The notes under the pieces were generated by a model, which was not told where the DNA came from, made no database searches, and worked only from the letters and a program-made list of their open reading frames with translations. This document shows, piece after piece, positions 12,501 through 22,756 of a DNA stretch of 64,000 nt; position 1 is the stretch's first letter, and every line of letters begins with the position of its first letter. The position numbers were made by a program, and so were the translations under genes. The DNA is from Alternaria dauci (taxonomy: Eukaryota > Ascomycota > Dothideomycetes > Pleosporales > Pleosporaceae), in contig NC_091275.1 in assembly GCF_042100115.1 (NCBI RefSeq), forward strand, positions 3,348,001-3,412,000, written 5' to 3'.

Positions 12501-13955
12501 CTCGTTCTGATTCGCTATCCTGTCCATGGCATCGTTGTACGTGGCGTTGAGAGATGTTGGTAACCCGTTCAACACCGTTCTGACTGCTTTCACTGTAGTC
12601 TTGTTTTCCATAGCATCCATGTGGAGTCTTGCAAGCAGAAACATTCCGTGTGTTTTCTCCACGACTGTTCTTCTGATATCTTCCTGCAAGTCTGAGTGAG
12701 ATCTGCAATGTTTCGCAAGCCGATGGGACTGTGCGATTCGAGCATCAACGTAGCTCAGTACATCTTCGTCTGTTGCTGCAATCTCGATAGAGGCGCCGTC
12801 TGGAAAAAGTGATTCTAGCCCCGCGTAGTTGCGCGCGGTGAACATAAGGTTACACTTCTCCGAGCGGAAGTTCAAGAGCTCGGTGGCCAGGTTTGTCCGA
12901 GTACCCATGTCTTCTGGGCTCTCATCAAGCGCATCGATGACGATGAACACCTTATCGTAGGATTTGACCAGGTTATGCATGATGCTCGAAACTTCCTGAA
13001 GAGATGGACGCGTATCTCGGTCGCTGTGTCGGCGGTAGAGAGACACAAGTTCATCCGGTAGCGGTCCATCATCCTGCAGCAGCTGCTTGACCAAGCTCGA
13101 GATGAGGTTGGTAACGCTTTGGTCCCCATGTTCCTTGTAATTGCAGTAGATGACTGTCACGGCAATCTTACCGAGCTTAGGTCGCGACTTTAAATGCTCC
13201 ACAACCACTGAAGCGGCTGTAGTTTTGCCGCCGCCTGGTATACCTGAGCATCGCAGCAGCGTCCTCTTGCCCAAAACCCAATCTTGGAACTCTTTCGATT
13301 CAAGAAGCCATTTAGTAGTCCCAGCTTGTCGGCGACGAAAGATGTCATCTTGACGGCCAAGAAAATTGAGAGGTGACAGCCACGTCGCAATGTCGCGTCG
13401 TTTCTGGTCACTTGCGTCCTTTGTCAGAGACATGACACCCAGAGAGATGCCCTGTATACCATCGCCCATATCGACAACGTTCTTCTGTATCGTCTCGGTT
13501 CGACTGTCCACGCCATTGATGACATTCTTAGTGGCCTGCGCTAGCGTAAAGGTATCGTCCTGGAGAGCCATGGTTATGAGTGTTTTGATTCTTTCGATTT
13601 GCATCAACGCATCTTTGATTTCGTGCTCACTGAAAGCCCATCTCAAGTCTCTACCAAATTGAGGCTCCAGCTTTTTGGCGATGTACTTCAAGGCCGTCTT
13701 GAATTGCTGCAGAGGCCCATGGTCCCCATCTAGTATCGAAACTGCTTTGAACCATGGATCAGTCTCTTTTCGCGCGGAATCTACGCGCTGCTTGAGATTC
13801 GACATGATGGCGATAAGGCTGACCATCTCCAAGGTGAGTGATTTTCGATTTTTTGGCGCGTTGGCTATCTTATTTGCCATGTTCACAATCTCCAGCGCAG
13901 TCCCGATAAGCTCTGACAGGGCTGCAGCCAACCCAATGGCGCTTGCTGGGTCCAT
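9579..13955 (-). CDS. NLR-like protein: fungal STAND N-terminus, NACHT, 11 ankyrin repeats, C-terminal fructosamine-kinase domain
   Basis: Single-exon frame of 1,458 residues from ATG 13955. Order of parts: an N-terminal helical domain starting MDPASAIGLAAALSELIG, typical of fungal STAND proteins; NACHT with Walker A GIPGGGKT (238-245) and Walker B VFIVIDALDE (about 330); a winged-helix/helical linker; 11 ankyrin repeats at about 690-1065 (each with a TPLHxAAxxGH core); then a fructosamine/ketosamine-3-kinase fold over the last 300 residues (LFGGFSAGFFQEY, YMLYHQLNHCALFGGEYR). The Brenner motif reads VHGNLWYGN, with Asn where the family has the catalytic Asp. NLR-like proteins of this type act in non-self recognition and regulated cell death; the kinase-like end may be a sensor or decoy. 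A GT-repeat lies just upstream. Confidence 0.85.
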   Translation of the reverse strand: MDPASAIGLAAALSELIGTALEIVNMANKIANAPKNRKSLTLEMVSLIAIMSNLKQRVDSARKETDPWFKAVSILDGDHGPLQQFKTALKYIAKKLEPQFGRDLRWAFSEHEIKDALMQIERIKTLITMALQDDTFTLAQATKNVINGVDSRTETIQKNVVDMGDGIQGISLGVMSLTKDASDQKRRDIATWLSPLNFLGRQDDIFRRRQAGTTKWLLESKEFQDWVLGKRTLLRCSGIPGGGKTTAASVVVEHLKSRPKLGKIAVTVIYCNYKEHGDQSVTNLISSLVKQLLQDDGPLPDELVSLYRRHSDRDTRPSLQEVSSIMHNLVKSYDKVFIVIDALDESPEDMGTRTNLATELLNFRSEKCNLMFTARNYAGLESLFPDGASIEIAATDEDVLSYVDARIAQSHRLAKHCRSHSDLQEDIRRTVVEKTHGMFLLARLHMDAMENKTTVKAVRTVLNGLPTSLNATYNDAMDRIANQNEEDRELAQRVLFWITFAKRPLRILELRHALAVEEGETDLDDENLADQDIVLSVCCGLIAVDPSTTDVRLVHYTLHTYLETVRDTRFPYAEVNITKTCLKYLTFDALGTAVCKTDQEIETRLYENPFLLYAAQYWGEHARGEVEKLLTDTILSFLHDEDRLTCCVQIMCVPEHRYSGYSQMFPRQFGILWVTASFGLVHISRIKLQSGGNVSAVDSLRGHSPLHRAALAGHLDVAKLLIDHGSSVDAQCARSGFTPLRVAAQEGHGKIVSLLIASGADVNIKANDGKQPLHGAASKGIVSAIESLLDRGADIEMRDTAMTTALHVAATNGHVAAVEFLLHRSAFIEAKDRGGRTAVHLAAVNGHPLTTLTLLRQGASPESRDRDHGTPLMDVAEAGQKATLLVLLEHGSDVNARDMRGMTALDFAVKSRRHETVSMLLRWGANANSRDQDGFTALHRASVIGDATAVTMLLKHGADVNKGDARGETPLQQAAWFGHTEVAYLLLRVGATVHDSTLDGQTALHLATSNGHSPVVAVLLGHGAHANTRNKKGETPQDLAQCNEHAGVVQLLSVVNPDSDSSPPSPGWVTLEKADSLDLERPVIRLPLSLQDPAKSVGTKPPPVKPDMKKNIEPGIQNAVHEATAKLSDPAIFKALDVSQEDTKVELWGALGFSLKAIVTVPGDGQEKKYFVKTRIDEVRDDLYYGEYLGLIDLHKACPSSVPYPVAHGNLSATVGCFLIMEYLEQDTSGKLISAMDTMSLAQKLAKLHSYPTPVPEGFDAPVFGFPAVTYCGPTPQANKFTTSWREFFVEDRMRMILNFCEAERGSDNELRYWIERTIDGPIAHLLADGHLGGQMGVKPAIVHGNLWYGNKMRGTIPGSLTSNEAEDILFDPSAAWCHSEFELGILCLFGGFSAGFFQEYHSLIPKTDPKHEYEDRVELYMLYHQLNHCALFGGEYRGESIVRMRRLCAKYPVMKGE

Positions 13956-14011
13956 CGTGACTGAGTGCGTATGTTATCACTTGAGTGTGTGAGTACATAT
14001 GCGTGCAGAGA

Positions 14012-14013
<2 letters not shown>

Positions 14014-14045
<32 letters not shown>
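14014..14045. repeat. (TG)n microsatellite, about 16 units
   Basis: Uninterrupted alternating TG about 60 bp upstream of the NLR-like start codon, so it lies in its 5' leader or core promoter. Confidence 0.95.
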
Positions 14046-14047
<2 letters not shown>

Positions 14048-15020
14048 CGCAACCCAGGACTGTTTGTGTAAGAACAGTGCGACATGCTGACGTTGCGGGG
14101 TATTATATAGCAGGCTGCGTTCGTTTCCGGCCTCGAGGTCGCACTAACCCTGTGAAGGCAGCCTCGACCAGGCTGAGATTTCAGCGGATTAATGACGCGG
14201 CTGACGTTTCATTCACCAAAGTATGTGATACACTAATTAGATCCAATTCTAGGTACACTTACTACGTCGCACGCTGACTGTGAACGATGCGCGCTGAGGA
14301 CGTGAGATACACGTAGACTAGAATCGGCCCTATCCTGTTATATTCATGACTTCAAAGTGATCAAGGGCTGTCAAAGTTCCTAGAGATTGCCCTACCCAAA
14401 TGTGGCTTCTGCCTTAGTGCTTACAATTGTGGCTGAGCAGGGTGTGTGGGTCTCATCGGTCAACCCCCTCACACGTGGACAGGTGGCCTTAGCCGTCCGC
14501 ACAGTGAAACAGTGTTTATGTGAAGTACGTGCGTGTCTGAGTCGACATCATATCACCGTCGAATCACGGGCGTGTAACGCAATGCGACAGGTACAGCGAC
14601 GTAGCCGAAGCTGGTGCGTAACAGACAGAGGGATGGTCAATTGCAGAAATGTTCGTTTAGCTACCTGTTCTTACGTCATAGCAGGCAGCCTGAATCACGA
14701 TCTTTTGGAGGAGCCAACGTTAAGAGCATGATGGATAAATCCGATGATAACAATATGGCAGGAATCGAAGGACGTTTCAGAGGATGACCTGTAAATAGGG
14801 GTAATCATGGGAGCGGCGCAGTGAGTCACATGACTGACATTACCCACAGGTACAGTGGTGAAAGATAAGTTTGGAGGATCTAAAGAGTGACTACGAGTGG
14901 TCAAATATCTACAGTCAATTGTGCACCGACATCCCATCGCGCCATGTTGTAGAGTTGCGCATATCATCTTGTAGCTCACACAAGCCAGCAGTGCGAGCTC
15001 GCCATGGAGCCTGAAATCAT
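14046..15020. other. Intergenic, about 1 kb, no gene seen
   Basis: Only short overlapping frames on both strands. It holds the promoter of the NLR-like gene and the 3' region of the cutinase gene. Confidence 0.4.
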
Positions 15021-16082
15021 CTAAGCAAGGCCAGCGGCCTGGATAGCGAAAGTTGCGGCCGCATCCGCACTGCTGCCGTAGCTGAGATGGCTCCCAGTAG
15101 CACCACCATCACCACCGCCACCGCAGATGGTATCAGAAGTACCGCAGAATTGCTTGACCTGGTCGGTTGAGAGACCGCCGATGGCCTGGCGCTTCAATGG
15201 GTCTCCGAACATGACAGCACCGCTGACATCCGTGGCAGAAAGGCCCTTGCTGAAAGCATTGTGCACGACCATGGCACCCTGAGAGTATCCTGACACAATG
15301 ACCTTGGTGTCAGGGCATTGAGACTTAGCCTGCTTAACCAGGTCAGCCATCTTCTGGCCACCGTCACCACCGAGGTTGGCATTACCAGCAGCGGAAGCAG
15401 CATAGTCAACACCCTGGACGGTGACACGATCGTTGCCCAGCTTCTCGCGGATCGCCTTGAACATTGGCGGTCCAGAGACGCTTCCGACGTTGCCCATCTC
15501 TCCAGTACCGCGAGCGAAGACGACTGTCATGTCGGTGCAGCAATTCTTGTCAACGATGCCGTTCTCGTTTCCTCCAAAAGCGTTGGAGGATCCAGACTGT
15601 GGCTGACAGTTTGTGCCAATCGTGCCGGCTCCGCCAGTGTTGCCTCCACCAGTTGTGGTGGGTGCTGCAGAAGTACCGGTCTGCGAGGGCGTAGGTGTAA
15701 CGGGCTTAGAAGGCGTTGTAGAACCGCCAGTACTACCACCAGTGCTGCCACCAAGTCCTCCACCAAGTCCTCCACCAAGTCCTCCACCTAGACCGCTGAG
15801 CCAGCTGCTCAAGCCCGAGCTACCTGTTCCGGTGCTTCCTCCACCCAAACTGGGGAGACCGGTTGGGAGGGAGAAACCTCCACCGCCAAGAGAAGGGAGA
15901 CTTGATCCTCCACCAAGTCCTGAGCCTAGGCCAGAACCCAGTCCGGAACCCAGGCCGGTACCTGAGCCAGAGCCCAGTCCTCCGCTCGGTAGCGAGAAGG
16001 ATGGTAGCGAGGGCAGCTGGGGATGCGGGAATGCGGTTGCGATGCTAGCGAGAGCGAGAACTTGGGCGACGTAGTACTTCAT
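15021..16082 (-). CDS. Secreted cutinase with long Gly/Ser-rich N-terminal region
   Basis: 353 residues, single exon. Residues 1-17 (MKYYVAQVLALASIATA) form a signal peptide. Residues 18-155 are a low-complexity linker of GSGLGSGL and GGGLGG units plus a Thr/Pro-rich stretch, likely heavily O-glycosylated. The catalytic domain follows: a CCTDMTVVFARGTGE start, nucleophile elbow GYSQG, catalytic Asp in GTSDTIC and His in GSHLSYG. These are the hallmarks of cutinase family CE5, which hydrolyses the ester bonds of plant cutin. Classical cutinases are about 220 residues; the extra length is all linker, placed N-terminal to the enzyme domain. The organism therefore probably meets plant surfaces. 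Confidence 0.93.
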   Translation of the reverse strand: MKYYVAQVLALASIATAFPHPQLPSLPSFSLPSGGLGSGSGTGLGSGLGSGLGSGLGGGSSLPSLGGGGFSLPTGLPSLGGGSTGTGSSGLSSWLSGLGGGLGGGLGGGLGGSTGGSTGGSTTPSKPVTPTPSQTGTSAAPTTTGGGNTGGAGTIGTNCQPQSGSSNAFGGNENGIVDKNCCTDMTVVFARGTGEMGNVGSVSGPPMFKAIREKLGNDRVTVQGVDYAASAAGNANLGGDGGQKMADLVKQAKSQCPDTKVIVSGYSQGAMVVHNAFSKGLSATDVSGAVMFGDPLKRQAIGGLSTDQVKQFCGTSDTICGGGGDGGATGSHLSYGSSADAAATFAIQAAGLA

Positions 16083-16320
16083 CTTGTTTTAATGTTTAAC
16101 AGTTGGGTTTGAGGGTTGCTAATTTTGTGTTTAGAACAGTTCGTCTGAAGAATAGAATGTAGGTGCGCTGCACAACGAAGAACAAGACTGGCACCGAAAG
16201 CGAAGGTGGTGAGGGTGAAGCGAAAGTGAGATCGAAGTTGATGCCCATCGAACTCATGTTGGAAACCCACATCTTATACACGAAGGCGTGGCCAACTTTC
16301 CTGGAGTGCCATCGCAACAA

Positions 16321-16550
16321 TCACGCCGTTAGGTTTCGAAACATTGCTTTTGCATCGGGGTGTGATGAAAGGAATGCCAAGGCATACTCCATCAACGCGA
16401 CGTTTTTGTGGGCACGTTGCCCCATTTGCGGGAGGACGCTGATGTGTGCAGGGAAGCGTACCCATGTTTGCCGTGCCTGATCGCTGAACTCGTCGAATGA
16501 CTCCCACATATCGTACGGGTATCCTGGATTGGCCTCGGCACGCTGTCAAA
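16321..16550 (-). CDS. Possible last exon of a hypothetical gene
   Basis: After a T-rich tract ending in TTTGACAG, a minus-strand frame reads QRAEANPGYPYD and then a helical segment from MWESFDEFSDQ to AMFRNLTA before a TGA. Composition is protein-like and an acceptor site is present. An open frame at 16895-16560 (starting MEELIHAFDSG) may be an upstream exon, but I could not find a donor that joins them cleanly, and no family is recognised. Start and extent are uncertain. Confidence 0.3.
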
Positions 16551-17321
16551 AAAAGGAAAGCTCTTGTTTCGATGACCAAGGATGGATGCGGGCGCATGAC
16601 TTGAGCGACTGTTTCGGTCATCGAGCAGGATTGCTGTTGCACTAGCGGCGGACAGGATGCTAGGGTGATGTGTCAACCTCGACAGGTAGCGGCGCAGATC
16701 ATGGGTTGGCTGGCATGAGGGAGCTGCGAATGTTGTGCGCAGTGTCCGGTTCAACATCCTGCTTCGCAGAGCAAAACGCGACAGCACGCCGTTCACACCG
16801 TCAAAGCCTAATATCTGATTTGCGCTAGCTACAGCCTTTCGGAATGGTTCGCGCAAAAAGGCTCCGCTGTCAAACGCATGTATAAGCTCTTCCAATGAGA
16901 TGGAACCTTCGCGTTCTTTTTTTTGTGTCAGCCTTGTCAGCTCGGCTTGTGGTCGTCAATGCCTTGCTTGGTCAGGAACTTGCCAGGGATCAAACAGGAC
17001 GAGGCTGCATCTTCTGCCAAGGGCTCAATGATCCTTCAATTACCACCCATGATCTTCTCCAGGTCGTGGACGGATTGCGATCAAGCAGAATGGCGTAGGG
17101 CTGTCTCATCCATGTCGACGGTGCGACACGCGACGGGCCTCGGCAGCCACCATGTGGGCCGTTTCACGATGACCCTGGTGCAGCATCAACCATGAGTCGT
17201 AAGTTGACTAGCAATCACTTCCATCAAGCCTATCAGATGTTTCGCCCTTAATCTACACCCGTGGCCAACTGTGACGCCTCTCAACGTCCCGAAAGCTTTC
17301 TTTTGCTACGCCATCGCGCCA

Positions 17322-18733
17322 TCACGACGCCTTTGCCTGCACAGCCGCCTTCACCTCGTCCATCGCGTCATATCCGTATAGCCAAGGCTGTATCTCGGGA
17401 CATGTCCACCGACTTGGGAATGCGCCTTTGAGTTCCTTGCCCAATTGGCCTAACATCAGTTCATCTCGCTTTTCCTGTTCTGGCCCGTCGCGCAGGTGGA
17501 AGTCTCTTCGCTGCTTGAATGTCTCCCGTACAATACCCTCGCCGCGTGCTTTCCGTAATTGTTGGAAGAGCTGGAGAGTTTCTGGTAGTTTGTCTTTCGA
17601 ACTGAGAATCTCCGGCGCCAGTAAAAGTCCTAGAACGGCACCGTCCTCAATGGAAGAATTTGCGCCCTGAGCGAGATAAGGAAGCATCGGGTGACATGAA
17701 TCCCCGACGAGCACAAGATTGCTTTGGGCGTTGATCCAAGACTCCATCTCGGCCCGGTGCATCAGTTTCCACTTATCCACTCTGTCCACACACCCAAGTA
17801 GCTGGGTTAACCTGAATCAATGTTAAATCCACAGCGCGAGAACAGGGTGGGGCAAGGGACGCATCTTACACTGGATCCCATCCCTCAAACAACCTTTTCA
17901 TCTCGCTCGTGTCGCCTTCTGTCCTTGCAATACCTTCTTCGAGATCATCGGGCACGAGCAAGACCACATTGTACATTTTGCCCCCGCGCATACTGTATGC
18001 TACGGCGTGTGCATCTGGACCTGCCCAGAATCGACATGCGGGCGACTGCACCATCTCCCTAAGTTTCGGATCACGGATTTGATCAACCGTGAGCACGATG
18101 CGATATGCCAGGTCGCCTGTGGGCAGCGGAGGGTCTTTTCGTCCTAGCATGGTAGATCGGCACGACGACCATAACCCGTCTGCTCCGACAATGAGATCGG
18201 CGTCGTACTCCTTGCCATCCGCAGTCTTTGCACGCGCCCTGTCGCCAGTAGTTGAGCCAAAGTCCACGTTTGTTACTTTTGCGTTCAATACAACAACCAC
18301 GCCCAGCTCTTTCGCGCGCTCGACCATCGCTTGCTGTAGATCCACTCGATGGCAATCAGAGAATGGCGCTCCATATTTGCGGCGGATATTTGCATCGAAG
18401 TTGTCTTCATGCGCGAGGGTCTTGCCGCGGTAGTTGTATACGGTCAATGTGGCGGGTTCGCAGACTCGATCACGGAGAGAGTCGTACACGGACCACTTCT
18501 GGAGGAGACGTGTGGCATTAGGTGTCAATTGGAGGCCAGCGCCTATCTGAAGTCACTATAAGTATACATGCCCTGTGCAGCGGGTCGCTGTCATGGCCGA
18601 GAACGCATACCTCAGCCAGCTCCCTTGCGCCCTCCAACACGGTGACTGCATGTCCTGACAATCCGCATTGTATTGCAGCGGCGAGACCAGACAGACCAGC
18701 GCCGACGATCAAGATGTCGAGTTTGTTTGACAT
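17322..18733 (-). CDS. FAD-dependent monooxygenase, salicylate-hydroxylase type
   Basis: Three exons on the minus strand (18733-18611, 18546-17870, 17811-17322) join in phase to 429 residues. Intron 1 (18610-18547) runs from GTATGC to TTCAG and intron 2 (17869-17812) from GTAAGA to TTCAG. The N-terminal Rossmann motif is GAGLSGLAAA, the DG motif is VGADGLWSS, and the C-terminal FAD/GD motif is LVGDSCHPMLPYLAQGAN. This is the full signature of group A flavoprotein hydroxylases, which use NAD(P)H and O2 to hydroxylate aromatic acids; about 430 residues is the usual length. The substrate cannot be read from sequence. No biosynthetic partner genes are adjacent, so an aromatic catabolic role is as likely as a secondary-metabolite one. 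Confidence 0.85.
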
Positions 18734-20360
18734 GTTGGGCGTCTATTCTGCACTTGTGCCAACACGATTTTCCTGGCCAGCTCCGGTGATGGCGGGGAAC
18801 AACAGTCGAGTTGAGTCGAGACAAACCGTGCGACGCGTCGTGATATTGTTGCTTCACTATACTTTGTCTGTCAGCCGGGCTTCAGATCTGTCGCCGGACG
18901 CGAGAGATGCTCTTGCGTGCGTGCACTGCATCGTGCAACCGGCTATTGTCTCTTCCGGGGGTGGAAAGTGGGGTCGGAATGCGGGGAACTCATCGGCGAT
19001 GGATCTCTGCTGTTCCGAAACGCCGGGCGCGAGCGTGACTTCCATGGTTGAATCCCCACCACCCGCATAAGTATCGCACACTCTATCTTCAGGCTTGTTT
19101 TCACCTTGTGCATCGAAATCGAGATTCAACGTGGTGATGTCATAGGGTGTGGGACCTCGGGACCGAGTCGTTACCAGTCGGCAGTTGGAAGATGGTTTTT
19201 CACTTGAGCCATACGATCAACTGTTCTCCAAAGCACAACAACTAGTCACTATCATACAAGACCTCCATCAGCAGACTCAGAAGCAGCTCTACAGTACACA
19301 CTCTTGGAACGCGGTCTTCTCTCTGAACACATGAGACAAGTCAGCTGTCCGCAGCGCATCTCGGCAGACAATGGGCCTCCCAGTGACAGTGCGATCATGT
19401 ATTACTAAATCAAGCTCAGCGAACACTCTTGTCGTTGTTTGCGTATCCCGTCATGGCAAAAAAAGGGCAATAAGCTTTTCTAGAAGACCGTAGAATATTC
19501 GAAACGTGAAAACAACAGCGGAGATTGTCAACACTGCATGATCGTTTGTTCAATAGATGTCGACGTCTACCTGTCCGCAAAAACACCAGAACAGTCGATC
19601 GTCAAACTGTTCATATCCAATATTCTATGGAAAAGAGACGATGCGATACCAACAGGGGTTCCTGCAATATGAAGGGACATCCGGCTCAAACGATGTGGAC
19701 CTATAGTCCACTTCCAGCCGAACATGTAGTTTGGCATTATCCTCCAACCTTTCATATCCGCATCGAAAGCTCGATTTCGCATCTCTAAAGACTTTGCAGC
19801 CACCAAAGTCAATGAATGTTGGAGGCAGATTTACCTCACCTAATTGTCTTAGATTCCTTAGCGTCCCCAATCAGAGAAGATTGGTATATGAAAAGGTCAT
19901 GAGTGAAGATTAGTATACAGAAAGATTAGTATACAATGCAACGCTTTCCGAAGTAGATCGTTTACGAGACCTCAAATTCATATAAACACGCGTCTCAAAT
20001 TTAAGGAGAATTGCCATTACATTCAATATCATAATGTCTCTACTTCTGAGACTACAGATGTAACAATGCTCCATAATTGCCTTGATGAATATCCTTCAGT
20101 CTGGAGCCTCGTTGTGAAAGTTGTGCTCGCAATGTTGGCAGAGATCGCGTGGGCACCACGTTGCAAGGCTAGCACGAAACACAAAGATTAGTGAACAGGA
20201 CAAAGTGCGACGACTCTTGGCACCCCTCACCGTCTGCATACTAATCATGCCAATCACAATAGATAGAGAAGTGGTGGTTTATCACTTGTGTATGTATTGT
20301 CTTTTGCGCATCATCTTTTACATATTGTCTTTTACACGCTGCTAGAATTCAGTCACAGAT
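18734..20360. other. Intergenic, about 1.6 kb, no gene seen
   Basis: Short frames on both strands have no domain or exon structure. The segment carries the promoters of the monooxygenase (leftward) and the FAD-oxidoreductase pseudogene (rightward). Confidence 0.4.
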
Positions 20361-22179
20361 ATGGCGCTCCCTTCTGGCATTCTTGTAGAAGCCGAGGCCT
20401 TCGATAACTATGGAGGCTGGACTCTTGATTCCCAGTTCGTAGATGAGATGGGTTCTCCCTATCTACTCGCACACGGCATTGGTGTACCCGTTGCAGATGC
20501 TATGACAAAAATCTCTGTCTCTTCCGACGGCGATTACACAGTTTGGGTCAGAACGAAGGATTGGGTTCCCGGCCACCATCCAGGGCGGTTCGAACATTCG
20601 ATCAATGGCAAGAAGTTGGACACCGTGTTTGGGGCCAATGACCAGGACTGGGCTTGGCAGAAAGCGGGAAAGGTCCACCTGACCAAAGGAACAACGCAGC
20701 TAGCATTGCACGATCTCACTGGCTTTAATGGGCGATGCGATGCAATATTTTTTACCCAGCAATCCGGAACGCCCCCAGAGGGCGGGGAGGGGGTTGCCCG
20801 AATTTGGCGAAAGAAAATTTCGGGCTTCCAGATCTGCCAAGCAGCGCTGGAGAATTCGATGTCGTAGTGATCGGTGGTGGAGTAGTCGGCTAAGCCGCTG
20901 CTCTTGCATCCCTGCGACTGGGAGAGCGAGTCGCCTTGATTCACAATCGTCCTCTTCTCGGTGGTAATGCGAGTATCGAGATTAGAATAGGTCCTCGCGG
21001 GACAAAGGGACCGTTTATCGAAGAACTCACTAAACGGAAGAGAGGCAATGGAGACCTTAATGCAAGGGATTTACTCGAGAAGGAGCCGAAAGCCACTATA
21101 TTCCTGGAGCATACAGTCTACAACGCTACGACTTCGGGTCGCAATGTTATCCAGTTAGTCGACGCTCGCGATTCCATTACTGGACGAAAGCTGCGCTTTA
21201 CAGCGCCTGTCTTCATCGATTGCACTGGAAGGGCTATCTTTGGGCATTTGGCAGGTGCGGAGACACTCTTCGGTATGGAGTCAAAGCGCCAGTATGGAGA
21301 GCGTTCCGCAGCAAGAAAAGCCAATAGCCTGCACCACGGGCATTCACTCTACTTTCGTACAGGAGATGCTGATAAGCCTGTCCCGTTTCCTGAGGTGCCA
21401 TGGGCCATCGAAGTTGCCAAAGACTATGCTTCCCTACAGGGACAAAGCGAGAAGCCAGGCGTTGATAATGGTAAAGGCCCAACGCTCATGGCGCATGACG
21501 TCCCTGACAATCATAGCTGGAACCTTCCTGCGTCTCATTACTGGGAGTATGGGCAGTATCTTGACCCCTCCACTCACGGCGAGCATATTCGCGACCATTC
21601 GCTCTGTGCAGTGATTGGGGCTTTCTCGAACGTCAAACGAAGCAATCCGCAGAAATTCGCCAATCTCACATTTGAACATCTCGCTTTCGTAGCTGCCCAG
21701 GGCGAGTTCCGACGATACAAGGGCGACCACGTTCTTAGCGAGACTGAAGTGCGCCAACATAAAATTTCCACGATGCGGTCGTGAAGAACGAGGGCGCCTT
21801 TTGCTTGCACCATCCACCTGATCGCGATGCGAAATATGACTTCCGAATCAAGTTTCGGGAATATGACGAGAGAGACGACCTTCCCTACGATATCCCCTTC
21901 CGCTGCTTGTACTCTACCAATATCGACAATGTATTGATGGCAGGCAAGCACATTAGCGTTACCCATGTGGCAGGCTCTAACACAAAGTTCATGGCCAATG
22001 GTGGCCAGCATGTGATCGCGACCGCAGCCGGAGCCCATCTATGCAACAAGTATCGCACAACATCGCGAGACCTTGTCAAGAGTCATCTACCAGAGTTGCA
22101 AATTATCGCAAAATCTATCTCTGAGCACAACTTGTATCCACAAGGCGGAAATGCAGGGAAGGCAAAAGCACTTTTGTAG
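20361..22179 (+). pseudogene. FAD-dependent oxidoreductase (FAD_oxidored type), frameshifted and with a nonsense codon
   Basis: The region encodes about 600 residues in three frames. The first 145 residues (MALPSGILVEAEAFDNYGGW to FNGRCDAIFFTQQ) form a carbohydrate-binding-like beta domain. After a frameshift near 20815 the FAD-binding motif VVVIGGGVVG appears, immediately followed by TAA where a small residue is expected. The frame then continues with LLGGNASIEIRIG and a long oxidoreductase body. A second frameshift near 21770 leads to the C-terminal part, which ends with AGKHISVTHVAGSNTKFMANGG and a dinucleotide-binding-like end. No splice sites explain the shifts. The intact family couples FAD chemistry to sugar-containing substrates; this copy should be inactive. 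Confidence 0.8.
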
Positions 22180-22756
22180 ATAGAAAAATACGTTACTCTT
22201 CTTCGTCGAATATATTTGATGTCTGCTATTCTCTACTCTATATATAACCTCAATCTTGTAACTTTTATGCTCTTTTTTACGCAATGAGGAAAAAACAAAT
22301 AACATTCGGGAAGATCAGCGCTTGACCCGAATCTTCTCTCTCGATTCATCAACAGCGATTAACAATCAACGCTACCTGGACTATAGCCTTCAGATAGATG
22401 CAGAGGGTGCTAAGCGCGTTCATAGGGGGGGGGGGGGGGCGGGGGTGTCGAGCTGTCGAAGAGAATAATAGAGTCTGAGGGCTTACGACACGGCGACGGA
22501 ATCGAGCCTGTAGCTTAGAAGTAGTTACATGTTCCTGTTGGGAACGACAATATCGTACCGACATTTAACATGTGTCTGTAGCGACAAGACGTACGTTCAT
22601 TGTGAGGGTAACGTGTCAAACAAGGAGATTATCGGCAATGGAACAGGCAACTGAGGTTTCAATATACAATAGAAACCGAGACTATCATTATGAACTCAAT
22701 ATCGCATGGTAGGAATATTACTCCCTTACTACAGGTATTGTTCCCACGTGTTCGGC
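22180..22756. other. Intergenic between convergent genes
   Basis: Holds the 3' ends of two convergent transcription units and the poly-G tract annotated separately. No gene seen. Confidence 0.4.
22425..22445. repeat. Poly-G tract (15 G, one C, 5 G)
   Basis: A run of 15 G followed by C and 5 more G, between two convergent genes. It is the strongest G-quadruplex-capable tract in the window and a likely site of length polymorphism or sequencing error. Confidence 0.9.

Noticed and set aside
15613..16074. 153-codon plus-strand Pro-rich frame
   Set aside because: Antisense of the Gly-rich cutinase linker; composition is explained by the sense gene.
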